From Terana coerulea (lineage: Eukaryota > Basidiomycota > Agaricomycetes > Polyporales > Phanerochaetaceae), in assembly GCA_024811115.1 (NCBI GenBank), contig JAKOGH010000070.1, positions 1 through 10,412 of the forward strand: a stretch of 10,412 nt of DNA, in the 5' to 3' direction. The notes under the pieces were generated by a model. That model was not told the origin of the DNA. It saw nothing but the letters and a program-made list of their open reading frames with translations, and did no database searches. Positions 1-7,949 of this stretch are shown here, one piece after another (position 1 is the stretch's first letter; each line of letters opens with the position of its first letter). The position numbers and the translations under genes were made by a program.

Positions 1-203
1 GGGCGGAGGGCAAGAATGATAAGTCAAGGTCCAATTTACAGCCGACGGTTCAACCCGGAGAGAAGAGGAGAGAGCATGGGGGCGGCAGCGGGCGCCTCAT
101 TACAGGGGCACCGGGCGGTCAGGAGACCAATGCAGCAGAATCGAGGGCGGGAATGCGAGGGCGGCGGGGCATGCAGAGTCAGGAGGGTTTCTAGCGTCTA
201 TTA

Positions 204-1068
204 TTATTGGATGGTGCACTTGGAGGCTGGCGGCTCGCCGGACTTGCTGCTCGGGGACGACTTCTCGATCTCGGCGAGGCAGAGCTCGAAGACCTTGGCT
301 GATGAAGGTGGGACGCGATAGGGGTTAGCACTGTGGGGGCCGTGGGGGACACGCAGAGATGACATACCGACGTTGCTGTTCGTCTTCGCGCTCGTCTCGA
401 CCCACGCCGCGTGGTTCTGCTTCGCGAGCTGCTGGCCCTCCTCCGCCTGGACCTGTCTGGGGCGACTATGAGGCGCGCTGCTCGCAACACAAAAAGGAGG
501 CGTCGGCGTTGGGCACAGTCCGCACGCGCGCAGGGCCCGGGACGCACGCACCTCGTCTGCAGGTCCGTCTTCGAGCCGACGATGACGCACGGCACCTGGT
601 GCAGGCCGCAGAAGGACACGATCTTGTCGTACACGATCTGCACCATCTCGAACGACTTGCGCGACGCGACCGAGTACACGAGCACGAAGCCGTGGATGCC
701 GATCGCGTGCTTCGAGTTCAGGATCGTGAACTCGTCCTATGTGTGTGCGCGGGCGCGGGCGCGGCGGGGTCAGCGACGGGTGCGCGCGAACGAAGGGAGG
801 GGAGGACGTACCTGGCCGGCGGTGTCTATGATGTCACACTCATAGTTCTTCCCGTCGTACGGGATCGTTTTCGAGAACGTGCTCTCGATGGTCGGGTAGT
901 AGGACTCGACGAACTGGCTCTCGATGAACTGAATCACGAGCGAGGACTTGCCTGGGGGCCGCGGTCAGCACGGGGGCGTCGGCCGACGGCCAGCGGTGCG
1001 CACGGCCACTCACCGACGGAGCGGGACCCGAGGACAGCAATCTTGCGCTTCTTGAGAGCTTCGGGCAT
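204..1068 (-). CDS. RHB1: Rheb-type Ras-family small GTPase, complete, five exons
   Basis: The coding exons in transcript order are 1068-1014, 951-812, 736-552, 456-368 and 298-204. The introns are 62, 75, 95 and 69 nt with GT..AG ends, and the product is 187 aa, close to the usual Rheb length of about 184. Visible motifs are the P-loop GSRSVGKS (14-21) with Arg16 at the position of Ras Gly12 (a Rheb hallmark), effector segment YYPTIE (36-41), DTAGQ (61-65), a G4 box reading SKTD (120-123), the G5 box ETSAK (147-151), and a C-terminal CTIQ. The last is a CaaX box predicting farnesylation of Cys184 and attachment to endomembranes. In the family, GTP-bound Rheb activates TORC1 and links nutrients to growth. 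The start is the first ATG and gives the standard short N-terminus before beta-1. The reading frame is continuous across all exons. One oddity is Ser120 where most family members have Asn. Assignment to Rheb rather than another Ras rests on Arg16 and the overall motif set, and I am confident of it. Confidence 0.95.
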
Positions 1069-1420
1069 GCTGGACGCGGCGAAGGGGAGGGGGACAGGGG
1101 TGTGCGGCGGAGGCGGTCGCGGGGTTAATATACGGGAGGGCTGATGGAATGGAGGGCAGGAGCGTAAAAAGGTGGAGAGGGGCAAGTAACGGGGTCGGCT
1201 TCGCGGTGTCCACCTATTTTCCGCGCCGTTTCTCCGGGGCGCCGAGGGCGTGTGGGCGGGGCGAGGGGCGGTGGTGGTCGTGGTCGCGCGTCGCAGCCGG
1301 CGACGGCGAGGGGGCGGGGGCGGGGGCGAGAGGAGGTGGACGGGCGGAGGCAGGCGAGGGGTATTTAAGGGCTGACCCGGCGGCGGGGCAACGCGAATGT
1401 GGGTGGCCGGATCGGGGCAG
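1069..1420 (-). promoter_or_regulatory. Upstream region and likely core promoter of the Rheb gene
   Basis: Read on the minus strand, this stretch is strongly pyrimidine-rich just before the Rheb start (about 1075-1120), a common look for fungal 5' leaders. A TATATTAA sequence lies at 1132-1125 on the minus strand, roughly 57-64 nt upstream of the ATG, and could serve as a TATA-like element with a short leader. A second AT patch, read as CTTAAATA on the minus strand, lies around 1370-1360. The plus strand carries long G runs between about 1260 and 1350. The promoter role is inferred from position and composition only. Confidence 0.35.
1310..1344 (+). other. G-run cluster, possible G-quadruplex on plus strand
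   Basis: Three runs of five G at 1310-1314, 1316-1320 and 1322-1326 are separated by single C bases, and a fourth GGG follows at 1342-1344. This meets a relaxed G-quadruplex pattern with one long loop. It sits about 240 bp upstream of the Rheb start, on the strand opposite the Rheb sense strand. Structure formation is inferred, not shown. Confidence 0.35.
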
Positions 1421-2616
1421 GCCCGGCTAAACGAGAAGGCAGCGAGCGAGGCTCCTGCAGACTCTGCGTGCTTGCATCTCTTTTCTTCCAACCCACCCCT
1501 GCCAACCGCCAGAACAGAGCAGAAACGTTGCGGTTAAAATTGAGTTGGGGCCCCGCGGGCTCGCCTCGAGAGGTCCACCCATCCGTCTCCCGCCCACGCC
1601 CCGCGGCTCGCCCGGTCCCCCTGCCTCCCCTGGTCCCCGTCCCCGTCCCCCACGCCTCCAGGCGGTCGCTGATGCAACTGGCTCCCGCTCAGCTGGCTGC
1701 TGCCTGCCTCTTCCTCCCTGCGACTTCTCAGCCCAGCCCGGGCGTGCCTGCCGCCTTCTGAACCTTCGCCCCGCGTTCGCCTCGCCCGTCGCCCGCAATG
1801 TGCTGCTCGTCTTCCCCGTGCGCCGTGCGCTGTCGGACGCTGTACACATCCCGTCCATCGGGCTGCCTCTCCGGACGCTGCGCTGCTCTGAGTCAGTTGC
1901 GTGTCCATCCCATGCATTGCTATGTCCTGTGCCCGCCGCCGGGTCTGCTGACGCCGTCGTGCAATGCAAGGCAAAGACCCGTCGGGCTCGTCGCAGAGGA
2001 AAGCACCGTCCGGAGCGCATGCGTGATCCCATCGGTGCGTACGCCCGCTGCCTCTCGCCCTGCGACTGCCTTGTCCTGGAACGAGCCCCGCAAAACGTTC
2101 CAAGCGCGCCCACACCGCGGCACGGCCATCCCTGCATATTATCCCTGCACGCCCGTCTCTCTCTACCCCCGAGCGAGTGCAGGAAGGCTGCCGCCACAGG
2201 AGGCGCACATATCCCATATCCCCTGCCCGCCGCAGCGCAGCGGCGCTTGCACGCGAGATAAGGCTGGCTGGCGCACACCGTGTACGGCACTGCACGCTCG
2301 CGAGCATCTCAACGAGGCGTCCTGGCGCATGCGGAGATGCGGGCGCGCCGGACACACACCCACCGTCATCTATCACGAATCTTACGGCCGTGGACGCCGC
2401 AGGGCCTCATGTCGCGCAGGCTCGCTGCTCGCCGCCTGCGCGGATATGTTTTAGCTGTTCGCGGACGCAGGCTGCTGGCTCACAGCAAACTCTAGGAACG
2501 GACGCGAGGCGCGGCTCAATCACCGGCGTATGGGCCCATCACGCTGTGAACGCATCTCTCCCGCGACCCTCCGCGTTTCAAGGAGCCCGTCGCGACGCCG
2601 CGGCGCGCAAAACGAC
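1421..2616. other. Gene-poor GC-rich stretch, no supported gene
   Basis: I see no gene here. Long open frames exist on both strands, including overlapping frames between 1427 and 2454, but their translations are Arg/Pro/Ala/Ser-rich and resemble no family. They are what high GC content produces by chance. The plus strand is C-rich from about 1490 to 2200, the reverse of the G-rich plus strand at 1080-1420. A TATTTAAG at about 1361-1368 followed by a pyrimidine-rich stretch near 1470-1500 could be a plus-strand promoter and leader for a non-coding transcript, but no good coding sequence follows. Confidence 0.4.
1617..1651 (-). other. G-quadruplex motif on minus strand
   Basis: The plus strand has C runs at 1617-1621, 1627-1630, 1635-1638, 1641-1644 and 1647-1651. 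On the minus strand the last four read as four runs of at least four G separated by loops of 2, 2 and 4 nt. This is a textbook quadruplex-forming pattern, with an i-motif possible on the C strand. It lies in gene-poor DNA about 550 bp upstream of the Rheb start. Any function is inference. Confidence 0.5.
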
Positions 2617-2625
2617 GACGATCTC
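2617..2625. repeat. Left target-site duplication, 9 bp
   Basis: GACGATCTC here recurs in direct orientation at 3304-3312, immediately outside the inverted repeats. Because the repeat tip can also be drawn one or two bases further out, the duplication could be read as 7 or 5 bp. The 9-bp reading gives the longest exact duplication and a perfectly ungapped pair of inverted repeats. Confidence 0.65.
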
Positions 2626-2747
2626 CAGTCTCCTACCTCAGCTTTCGCCCCTCCGAGTGTGAGCAAGGGCGTGAGAATTTCTGGGCCCATTCGGGCCTCT
2701 CTCGCCGTTCCTCAACTCTTCAGGGCGGCTGGCGCCATATGTTGGCG
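2626..2747 (+). repeat. Left terminal inverted repeat
   Basis: This 122-bp arm is the reverse complement of 3182-3303 with six mismatches: three clustered at 2678-2680, one near 2702, and two close to the inner end. Similarity fades just inside 2747, where only loosely matching patches remain. The arm contains the palindromic core GGGCCC at about 2683-2688. Confidence 0.85.
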
Positions 2748-3181
2748 TCTAGCCTCACCGGCCGGGATCGGTCGCGTGGAGGACCTAAATGGGGTAGGCG
2801 TCTCGGCGCAGTGGGCCCATGGGCTGCCGTCATGCGCAAAGTTTGTATGCTTCCAAATGCATTTTGCCCTACCTGCTGCAATGGGTACATGTACAGGTAG
2901 TTCAACAAGATATAGAAATTTATTTAAGCCTTTTCCTGCAGCCTAAATGTGTCAACTTCTTGTTCCTTGCTTTCTTTGCTACCTTAGGTCACCAAATGCA
3001 GCCATTTTCTAGGACAAACTGTTCATCTGGCTAATGAGAAATATGCCATAGTAAGCAAACATGTTTTGAGATGCTCTGCACACACTTGGAAGCACACAGG
3101 TTGAGCAACAAAGCCAATGAGAGCATGAACTCTGCCTGGTCACGGCGAGACCGGACATGAGTCCGGGGTGACATAATCGCG

Positions 3182-3303
3182 CGCTAATATATGGCGCCAG
3201 CCGCCCTGAAGAGTTGAGGAACGGCGTGAGAGGCCCGAATGGGCCCAAGCATTCTCACGCCCTTGCTCACACTCGGAGGGGCGAAAGCTGAGGTAGGAGA
3301 CTG
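3182..3303 (-). repeat. Right terminal inverted repeat
   Basis: This arm pairs with 2626-2747 over its full length without a gap, at about 95% identity. Just inside it, at 3151-3166, lies a small perfect hairpin with CCGGAC and GTCCGG arms and a 4-nt loop. Confidence 0.85.
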
Positions 3304-3312
3304 GACGATCTC
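3304..3312. repeat. Right target-site duplication, 9 bp
   Basis: This is an exact direct copy of GACGATCTC at 2617-2625, and the next base (C) also matches. It directly abuts the right inverted repeat, the expected footprint of a cut-and-paste insertion. Confidence 0.65.
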
Positions 3313-5567
3313 CCACTCTCCCCATGCAAGTAGTTATCTCCCGCGGCGTGGGCGAGCACGTGCAGCGCCGCCGCTGCAGCTCCCGAAGAAAACTCTGCAC
3401 CGCGCCGCGCGAGGGTCTCGGCCGGTGTTGCTAGGAACGACAGCGACGGCGCGCGTCCGCACAGAGTGCGGCGACACGTAAAGGTTGGGTGTACGCCCCT
3501 TCCTCGTGATTTTCCTGGGCGAGCACGTTCGCGAGAACCCCTCTGGCGGCGCGCGCCCGGCCATCGCCGCCGCTTCCTCTGTGCGCGTTCTGGACATCCA
3601 TCCCGGACGCACTTACCAGGGACAAGGCAGTCTCACTTCCGACAATCAGCCCCGCGGCAGCCGTGCGCAGATGCATGAACGGGGAAGTACGTCGGGCATA
3701 TCCAGATACCCTCGGGTGCATGTATTCCAGTGCTACAGCGCGAGTGCTCGACGTAATGGGATGTACTGTTTGCATCTCCCAGTGGTGATCACAGCCAGGC
3801 CTCTGACGGAACGCGTGATGAACTGTACGGTGTACGAGCCAGCGCGCGTCGGAGGAAGTCTAAATCCTGGACCTTGCCCATAGAGGAGCGATCGACGGGC
3901 GGGAAGACCAGGGCCTGCAAGGCAACGTCCGGACGCTCTGCACACCGGAGATGGCCAGCCCTCGCAACAACGCGCGGCGATTGACTTTCTGCTAACCCGT
4001 CCAGTTAGCATATACGCCGCCACACGTCGCTTCGGCCATACAGCCAGTAGCTTACTGTAAAAAGAGGCTGGGGATATGTGGAAGCTATATATGCGTATGT
4101 GACTGCTGCCCCGTGGCGGCGACGACAACTGCAACTGAGCTTGCGGCGAAGCACCGCACCGCGCCCCTGTGCAAACACGACAACCGTCTATCTCTCCGTG
4201 GAGCGCCGCCCGAGAAAGACGGCAGGCGGGGCGTGACGTGGGTGCCGCGCCGCGTGCAGCATGCCGTACGCGCCCCGCGTCCAGGGTCCTCTGCTGTCAC
4301 CCTTCCTCTCGTCTTCCCCGTATCTCCCTGCGGGCGTACCTCGTAAGCTTCGCGGGGCGGACGGGTGTGATGGTTGCCACCGCCTGCTTACCTAGCTACA
4401 TGACGCCAGCTCGCCACGGAATGCCGGGCAATACAGTCCACCTATGTAGTGTGCCACCGTGTGTGCGTGCCGCGGACATAGGTGCGCCACGGCGAGCGGG
4501 CCCGCGCGTCCCACGCCCGGTCATCAGTGGGAACGCGCACGCACGCCACCCGCGCGTCCGGCGCGTCGGGCGGTGTCGTCGTGGCGGCCACGCCGCGGGG
4601 GACGCTAGGCCCGGGAAGGCGAAGATGGCCAGACTGGGACGGGCGGCCAGGCGGAGCGCGCCTGCGGTGTGACGAGCAGTGGTTGCGTGCACCGCTGGCT
4701 GTCGGCTTCGGACGCGCAGGTCATGCTGTGTCACGATAAGTAGCCTGCTTCTGTCACCAGAGTCAGTCAAATTTTCATGCGCAGTAGAGCAATTGGCAAC
4801 GCACCCGCGAATTTTTGCGAATAATAGGCAGAAGAACTGCCTGCGCAGCCGTTCATTTCGCGAGAGGCACTGAAGAGCCTCCGGGGCTCTCCCGCCAGAA
4901 GGCGTGACCGCGCGCGTCCGGACGCGCAGACAAAGTAAGGACAAAGGTACACAGGCAGCCCAGACCGAGGCCGCAGGGCAAGAGATAGATAGGCTTTCAG
5001 AGGAAATGCCTCCGCCCCGCCGGGTCCTCCACGTGGGCTGCAACACTGATCCAGGGCGGCGGCATCCATGCGAGACACGCCTATATTGTATCCGGCGGGC
5101 CCGCGAAGGGCTTGTCCCTCCGTTGCGTCTTCTCAGGCAGATCGGCAGCAGTATGCAATAATGGCGCGGCGACAGGGATGCGGGACGGAGAAGAGGGCGA
5201 CGCCACTATCGCTGGCCGCGCGACGGGCTGGGCACGTTGCGGCGCGATAACGGAAAGGAGGGGATGCTTCAGAGGTCGAGAGATGCCTGGAGAGTTCTGG
5301 TAGGTCGCCGGTCAGGGAGGAGGCGGGGGCGAAGCTGCCCAATGGCGTGGCGGCGGCGGGCGAAACTGGTAACGTTTGCGTACGGGCGGGCCGCCAGCAC
5401 GCCAATCTTCCCTTGGCTCTGACCTCGCCGCACGACAGGGCCGTACCTACTCATCGAAGAGACAGGGGCATGTTTAAGTGTCGAATTCGAAGTCCGGGAT
5501 GGCTGGAACGCTAAAATCGCTCACAGGGAATGTGGTCTCCGTAGGTCTCCCATCGCCTTGCAGGCAA
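3313..5567. other. Gene-poor stretch, no supported gene
   Basis: I find no gene or RNA that I can support. Open frames on both strands, such as 4396-5046 on the minus strand, give Arg/Ala/Pro-rich translations with no domain and no plausible splice pattern. Small hairpins occur, for example TGCAGCG with its complement at 3361-3378 and TGCTAAC with its complement at 3990-4010. From about 5450 the DNA becomes less GC-rich as the tentative minus-strand gene is approached. No tRNA TPsiC-arm pattern was seen. It may hold decayed repeats or 3' untranslated sequence. Confidence 0.4.
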
Positions 5568-6186
5568 TCAGGGTGTTAATCTTGCAGATAGCAATATGCA
5601 CCCTCGGAGCGTCCAGCCGTACATGGCTCGCAATTTTGTTTGGCGGACGAGCCTCGAGGTCGTAATATCGTGTTCTGGGGCGGTGTTGCGAAAAGATTTG
5701 TGTCGGCTGAGTGTGTGAGACAGGGTCACTACGCACATCTAGAGAACATCACATCTGTTACTTACTCGATGAGATGGATATAACGACGTCGCCTTGCGAT
5801 CACGTCTCTGACGATAGCGAGAGTGACTTCCTGGGGAAAAGTAAATATTCGTAATGAACTAGCAGAATGATAGTCAGTAATGAAGAAGCTATTTGTGGCT
5901 CAACGAGGATTTTGTCGACTCGATACACCGTCGTGGAGTGCAGAAACATGGTTTGCATACGCATACAACCAGCTTTCCTGAAGGTATGGATGGATTAAAC
6001 ACAAAGCTGTGAATGAGTCGATGCGAATCTTTTCCCGAAAATACTTGGAAGGCCGTGAAAGCTTACCGTTCATGTTCTACGACGCGCCTTCTACTCTCAC
6101 TACCTGAGGGACAATGTTGGAGATAATCTGCTAAATATGTGGTCCGAGACACATTAATATTTGTCGGAGAATGTAATGTACTTACC
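5568..6186 (-). CDS. Tentative spliced gene or gene relic of unknown function, 5' end unknown
   Basis: I do not recognise this gene. On the minus strand a chain of well-formed splice sites links exons ending at 6186, then 6103-6067, 5977-5766 and 5706-5568. Donors at 6185 and 5765 read GTAAGT and at 6066 GTAAGC; acceptors read CTCAG, TTCAG and CTCAG; the introns are 82, 89 and 59 nt. Phases join to keep a frame open from about 6290 through exon 2 into exon 3, and exon 4 is open to a TGA at 5570-5568. Exon 3 contains a hydrophobic segment ending HYEYLLFP, followed in another frame by EVTLAIVRD, so one base appears to be missing near a CCCCAGG at about 5828-5834. The HYEYLL..REV pattern loosely recalls the basidiomycete DUF6533 membrane-protein domain, but that is a weak impression. 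No start codon is evident: a stop lies just upstream in frame, so a further 5' exon or another frame error is needed. It could also be a non-coding spliced RNA. Confidence 0.3.
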
Positions 6187-6540
6187 TTGTTCCAGTTTTG
6201 ACAGCTGCGAGCGGGTATAGAATAAAGCAGCAAGACACCTGAAGTTCTGCTGCTGTGGCAGATGTCTTGCAGTCGTTGTGAGTGAGTCAAGCTAAGTCAG
6301 GATTTGGTCCAGACATGCACGATCGCGATTGGGGGAGGTTAGGGTCACACAACGTGCCAGAACACGAGCACGTGAGAGGCGTGTTCTTCCCACGTGCCAC
6401 GTGAAGGTTCATTTTAGAACCTCGAAACGCGAGTGGTGTCTTTCCTGCACCTCCACTTTGTCAGCCTGCACCACCACCTTTCAGTTCAGCTCAACTCTTA
6501 CCGTCGCCACCCCGTCTCTGAACACTTGCTTTACATCGCC
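6187..6540. promoter_or_regulatory. Intergenic region, upstream of the Spo12 gene
   Basis: This stretch precedes the plus-strand Spo12-family gene and, if real, lies upstream of the divergent tentative minus-strand gene. Pyrimidine-rich sequence dominates 6440-6530, as expected of the 5' leader before the ATG at 6541, whose context (CGCCATGTC) is good. A cluster of E-boxes lies at 6369-6403. No clear TATA box is seen on the plus strand. Confidence 0.45.
6369..6403. promoter_or_regulatory. Cluster of three CACGTG E-boxes
   Basis: CACGTG occurs at 6369-6374, 6391-6396 and 6398-6403, the last two separated by a single base. They lie 138-172 bp upstream of the Spo12-family start codon. CACGTG is the palindromic core bound by bHLH and bHLH-zip factors in fungi (Pho4, Cbf1 and SREBP-like families). 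The sites are seen directly; their use and the factor involved are inferred. Confidence 0.5.
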
Positions 6541-7040
6541 ATGTCTGCCGTCTCTACCCCCGACGCCTCGCCCGCGCACGTCCAGCCTCTGCACAACCCT
6601 GCCCAAGCGGCGAAGGTCGTCGTCCCACAGGCACCACTCGGCAACGCGACGAACGGGAGCACGACTGCCGTACCAGCACCGGGATAGGCGCGAAGGCACT
6701 GCTAGCGAAGAGGATGGCAAAGAACGTGTACGTGGCTCCCGAATGAACGCCACAATGGCTGTGGTTTTGATCCCCGGCGTGTCCAGAAACCCCGCGTTCG
6801 TCTCGCCGACGGACAACCTTATGACACCGTGCACGAAGAAGATTAGTGCTGCAAAGAAGAAGAACTTCGCAAAGTGAGTGTCAGAGTCGTTGATCTTGTC
6901 GGAGGTGTGCTTACTGGAGCACGTTCGGAAGGGGCGCTGCCAAGCCCATGCCGTCGCTGTTCGCACAACAAGAGGCCAAGGAGTCTGACTCAAGCGGCGA
7001 CGAATCAAAGAAGCAGGACGACGACGAGAACCCGTTCTAA
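6541..7040 (+). CDS. SPO12: Spo12-family mitotic exit regulator, three exons, one apparent frame break
   Basis: The exons are 6541-6727, 6787-6873 and 6932-7040. The introns are 59 and 58 nt with donors GTACGT and GTGAGT. The conserved core reads NPAFVSPTDNLMTPCTKK, followed by a Lys-rich helix and KPMPSLFAQQ; the tail is acidic and ends DDENPF. This matches the fungal Spo12 domain. In budding yeast Spo12 acts in the nucleolar FEAR pathway that helps release Cdc14 at anaphase; the fission yeast relative is Wis3. The SPTD and TPCTKK sites look like proline-directed kinase targets. The N-terminus starts MSAVSTPDASPA in one frame, but STGIGAKALLAKRMAKNV, which leads into the core, is in the frame reached only if one base is missing between about 6640 and 6680. 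As written, the first frame stops at a TAG at 6685-6687. The spliced length is 383 nt, one short of 384 (127 aa plus stop). I read this as a likely sequence error or a recent disabling deletion. Confidence 0.8.
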
Positions 7041-7290
7041 GTCCTCGGCGCCCTCTCACCACGGCCTCTCTCTCCCTCGTCATGACCGTCACGTCTTCTC
7101 TGTCGCTTGCATTGTTCGTTGTTCGCTCGCATCGCTCTGTTGTGTCCTATCTCCAACGACTGTGTCGTCTGTATTATGGCTATCTATCCCTTAAATCGAA
7201 CGGTGGTTGCTCTGTATCATTCCGGCGCCTTGTGAACGAACTGTTCGACGTCTCGCGGTTGTGCATTGTCCAGGCAACCTTGCGCGTCCC

Positions 7291-7296
7291 AATAAA
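7291..7296 (+). terminator. Polyadenylation signal for the Spo12-family gene
   Basis: AATAAA lies about 250 bp after the stop codon at 7038-7040, a plausible 3' untranslated length. It is the only canonical hexamer I noticed between this gene and the next. Confidence 0.5.
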
Positions 7297-7343
7297 TGGG
7301 CGGTATTGATTGGCTTTGCCGAGTGTTCGGGGGCTTGGCAGGC

Positions 7344-7364
7344 TCAAGTACTATACGTACTTGA
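7344..7364. repeat. Small perfect hairpin downstream of the polyadenylation signal
   Basis: TCAAGTAC (7344-7351) and GTACTTGA (7357-7364) pair perfectly around a 5-nt loop. It sits about 50 bp after the AATAAA. It could be a chance palindrome; a role in transcript ending is speculation. Confidence 0.3.
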
Positions 7365-7949
7365 AGAGACGACCCTGCTCGCGCTGGAACTATGCGCCCT
7401 CACCCTTTTGTGATTCAGAACTTGCGCCTGAGCGATGTGTCGCAGTGCATGCAAATCATTTTCGCCACGCCGGCGCTGCGCACAGCGACTTAGCGGGTGC
7501 CTGCCGACATTTCGAAGTGATGGGTACCGATTTACCGCTGCGGACGTGCACGGGCTTGCTGGTATTTTCTAATTATATGTAGAGTATGATTTGGGAGAGT
7601 AGTCGTTGGTCGTGTTGATTAGCCTGGACGTTTGCCTCAGCATACAGTCTGAATCTTGAAGGCTGTGAACGATCATGTCGGGAGAGACAGAGAGCGATGC
7701 GCATTGCGGCTTAAGTACTGCAATGGCGCAGGGAGGCAGGACAGCAGAGCGCCATCAACTCGATGCTGTGTAGGTAGCGAACGGGGTGTTCGGGGGCCGC
7801 ATGCCGTATAACCTGCCTCCATTCGCAACAACAGCAACGCCCACGACTTCCTCCACACCCTCACCTTTTCTTTTTCCAGGCGCGGCAGGACAGGTCCTCG
7901 ACGCCGCTCTTTCTTCACGGCTCACGTCTAGCAAGCTTCACGACTCGTC
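7365..7949 (+). promoter_or_regulatory. Upstream region of the chitin synthase gene
   Basis: No gene is seen in this stretch, which holds the expected promoter and leader of the chitin synthase. A GTATAACC at about 7804-7811 is a weak TATA-like site, about 140 bp before the start codon. A long pyrimidine tract ending in CAG at 7877-7879 looks like a splice acceptor. With a GTAGGT donor at 7770 it would give a 5'-leader intron of about 110 nt. These are inferences from pattern only. Confidence 0.35.

Larger units (their letters stand above)
2626..3303. mobile_element. Non-autonomous DNA transposon (MITE-like) with long inverted repeats
   Basis: A 678-bp unit is bounded by two 122-bp inverted repeats (2626-2747 and 3182-3303) and a 9-bp direct repeat (2617-2625 and 3304-3312). 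The repeats align without gaps with six mismatches, about 95% identity, and the tip begins CAGTCTCC. The 434-bp core (2748-3181) has no open frame that looks like a transposase, only short frames, so the element would need an enzyme made elsewhere. Its middle, about 2830-3125, is clearly more AT-rich than the surroundings. Long inverted repeats with a duplication of about 9 bp are typical of Mutator-like (MULE) elements, so that is my leading guess. A hAT-type element (8 bp) is less well matched. High similarity between the two ends suggests fairly recent mobility or a recent origin. Confidence 0.7.

Noticed and set aside
359..1144. A 261-codon plus-strand frame opposite the Rheb gene
   Set aside because: It is the antisense shadow of the clearly coding Rheb exons and introns, rich in Arg/Ala with no domain of its own.
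1427..2454. Long overlapping open frames on both strands (up to about 290 codons)
   Set aside because: The translations are Arg/Pro/Ser/Cys-rich with no recognisable domain. They overlap each other on opposite strands, and such frames are expected by chance in GC-rich DNA.
2531..3247. TGGGCCCAT 9-mer occurring four times (2531, 2682, 2812 and, inverted, 3239)
   Set aside because: Two of the four are the same site in the two inverted repeats, and the other two are short GC palindromes expected to recur in such DNA. Spacing is not regular enough to call a motif array.
2491..3455. CTAGGAACG shared on the same strand at about 2492 and 3431
   Set aside because: Only about 9 bases match and neighbouring sequence does not align, so it does not extend the transposon boundary.
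3990..4010. TGCTAAC hairpin with 7-nt loop
   Set aside because: Arms of 7 bp are common by chance in 10 kb, and nothing around it suggests an RNA or terminator.
4396..5046. A 216-codon minus-strand open frame
   Set aside because: The composition looks random, no family motif is visible, and no splice pattern supports it.
6670..6687. A GT..AG pair that might be an intron fixing the Spo12 frame
   Set aside because: At 18 nt it is too short to be spliced and, being a multiple of three, would not change the frame. A longer option, 6616-6659, has a poor donor and removes likely coding sequence.
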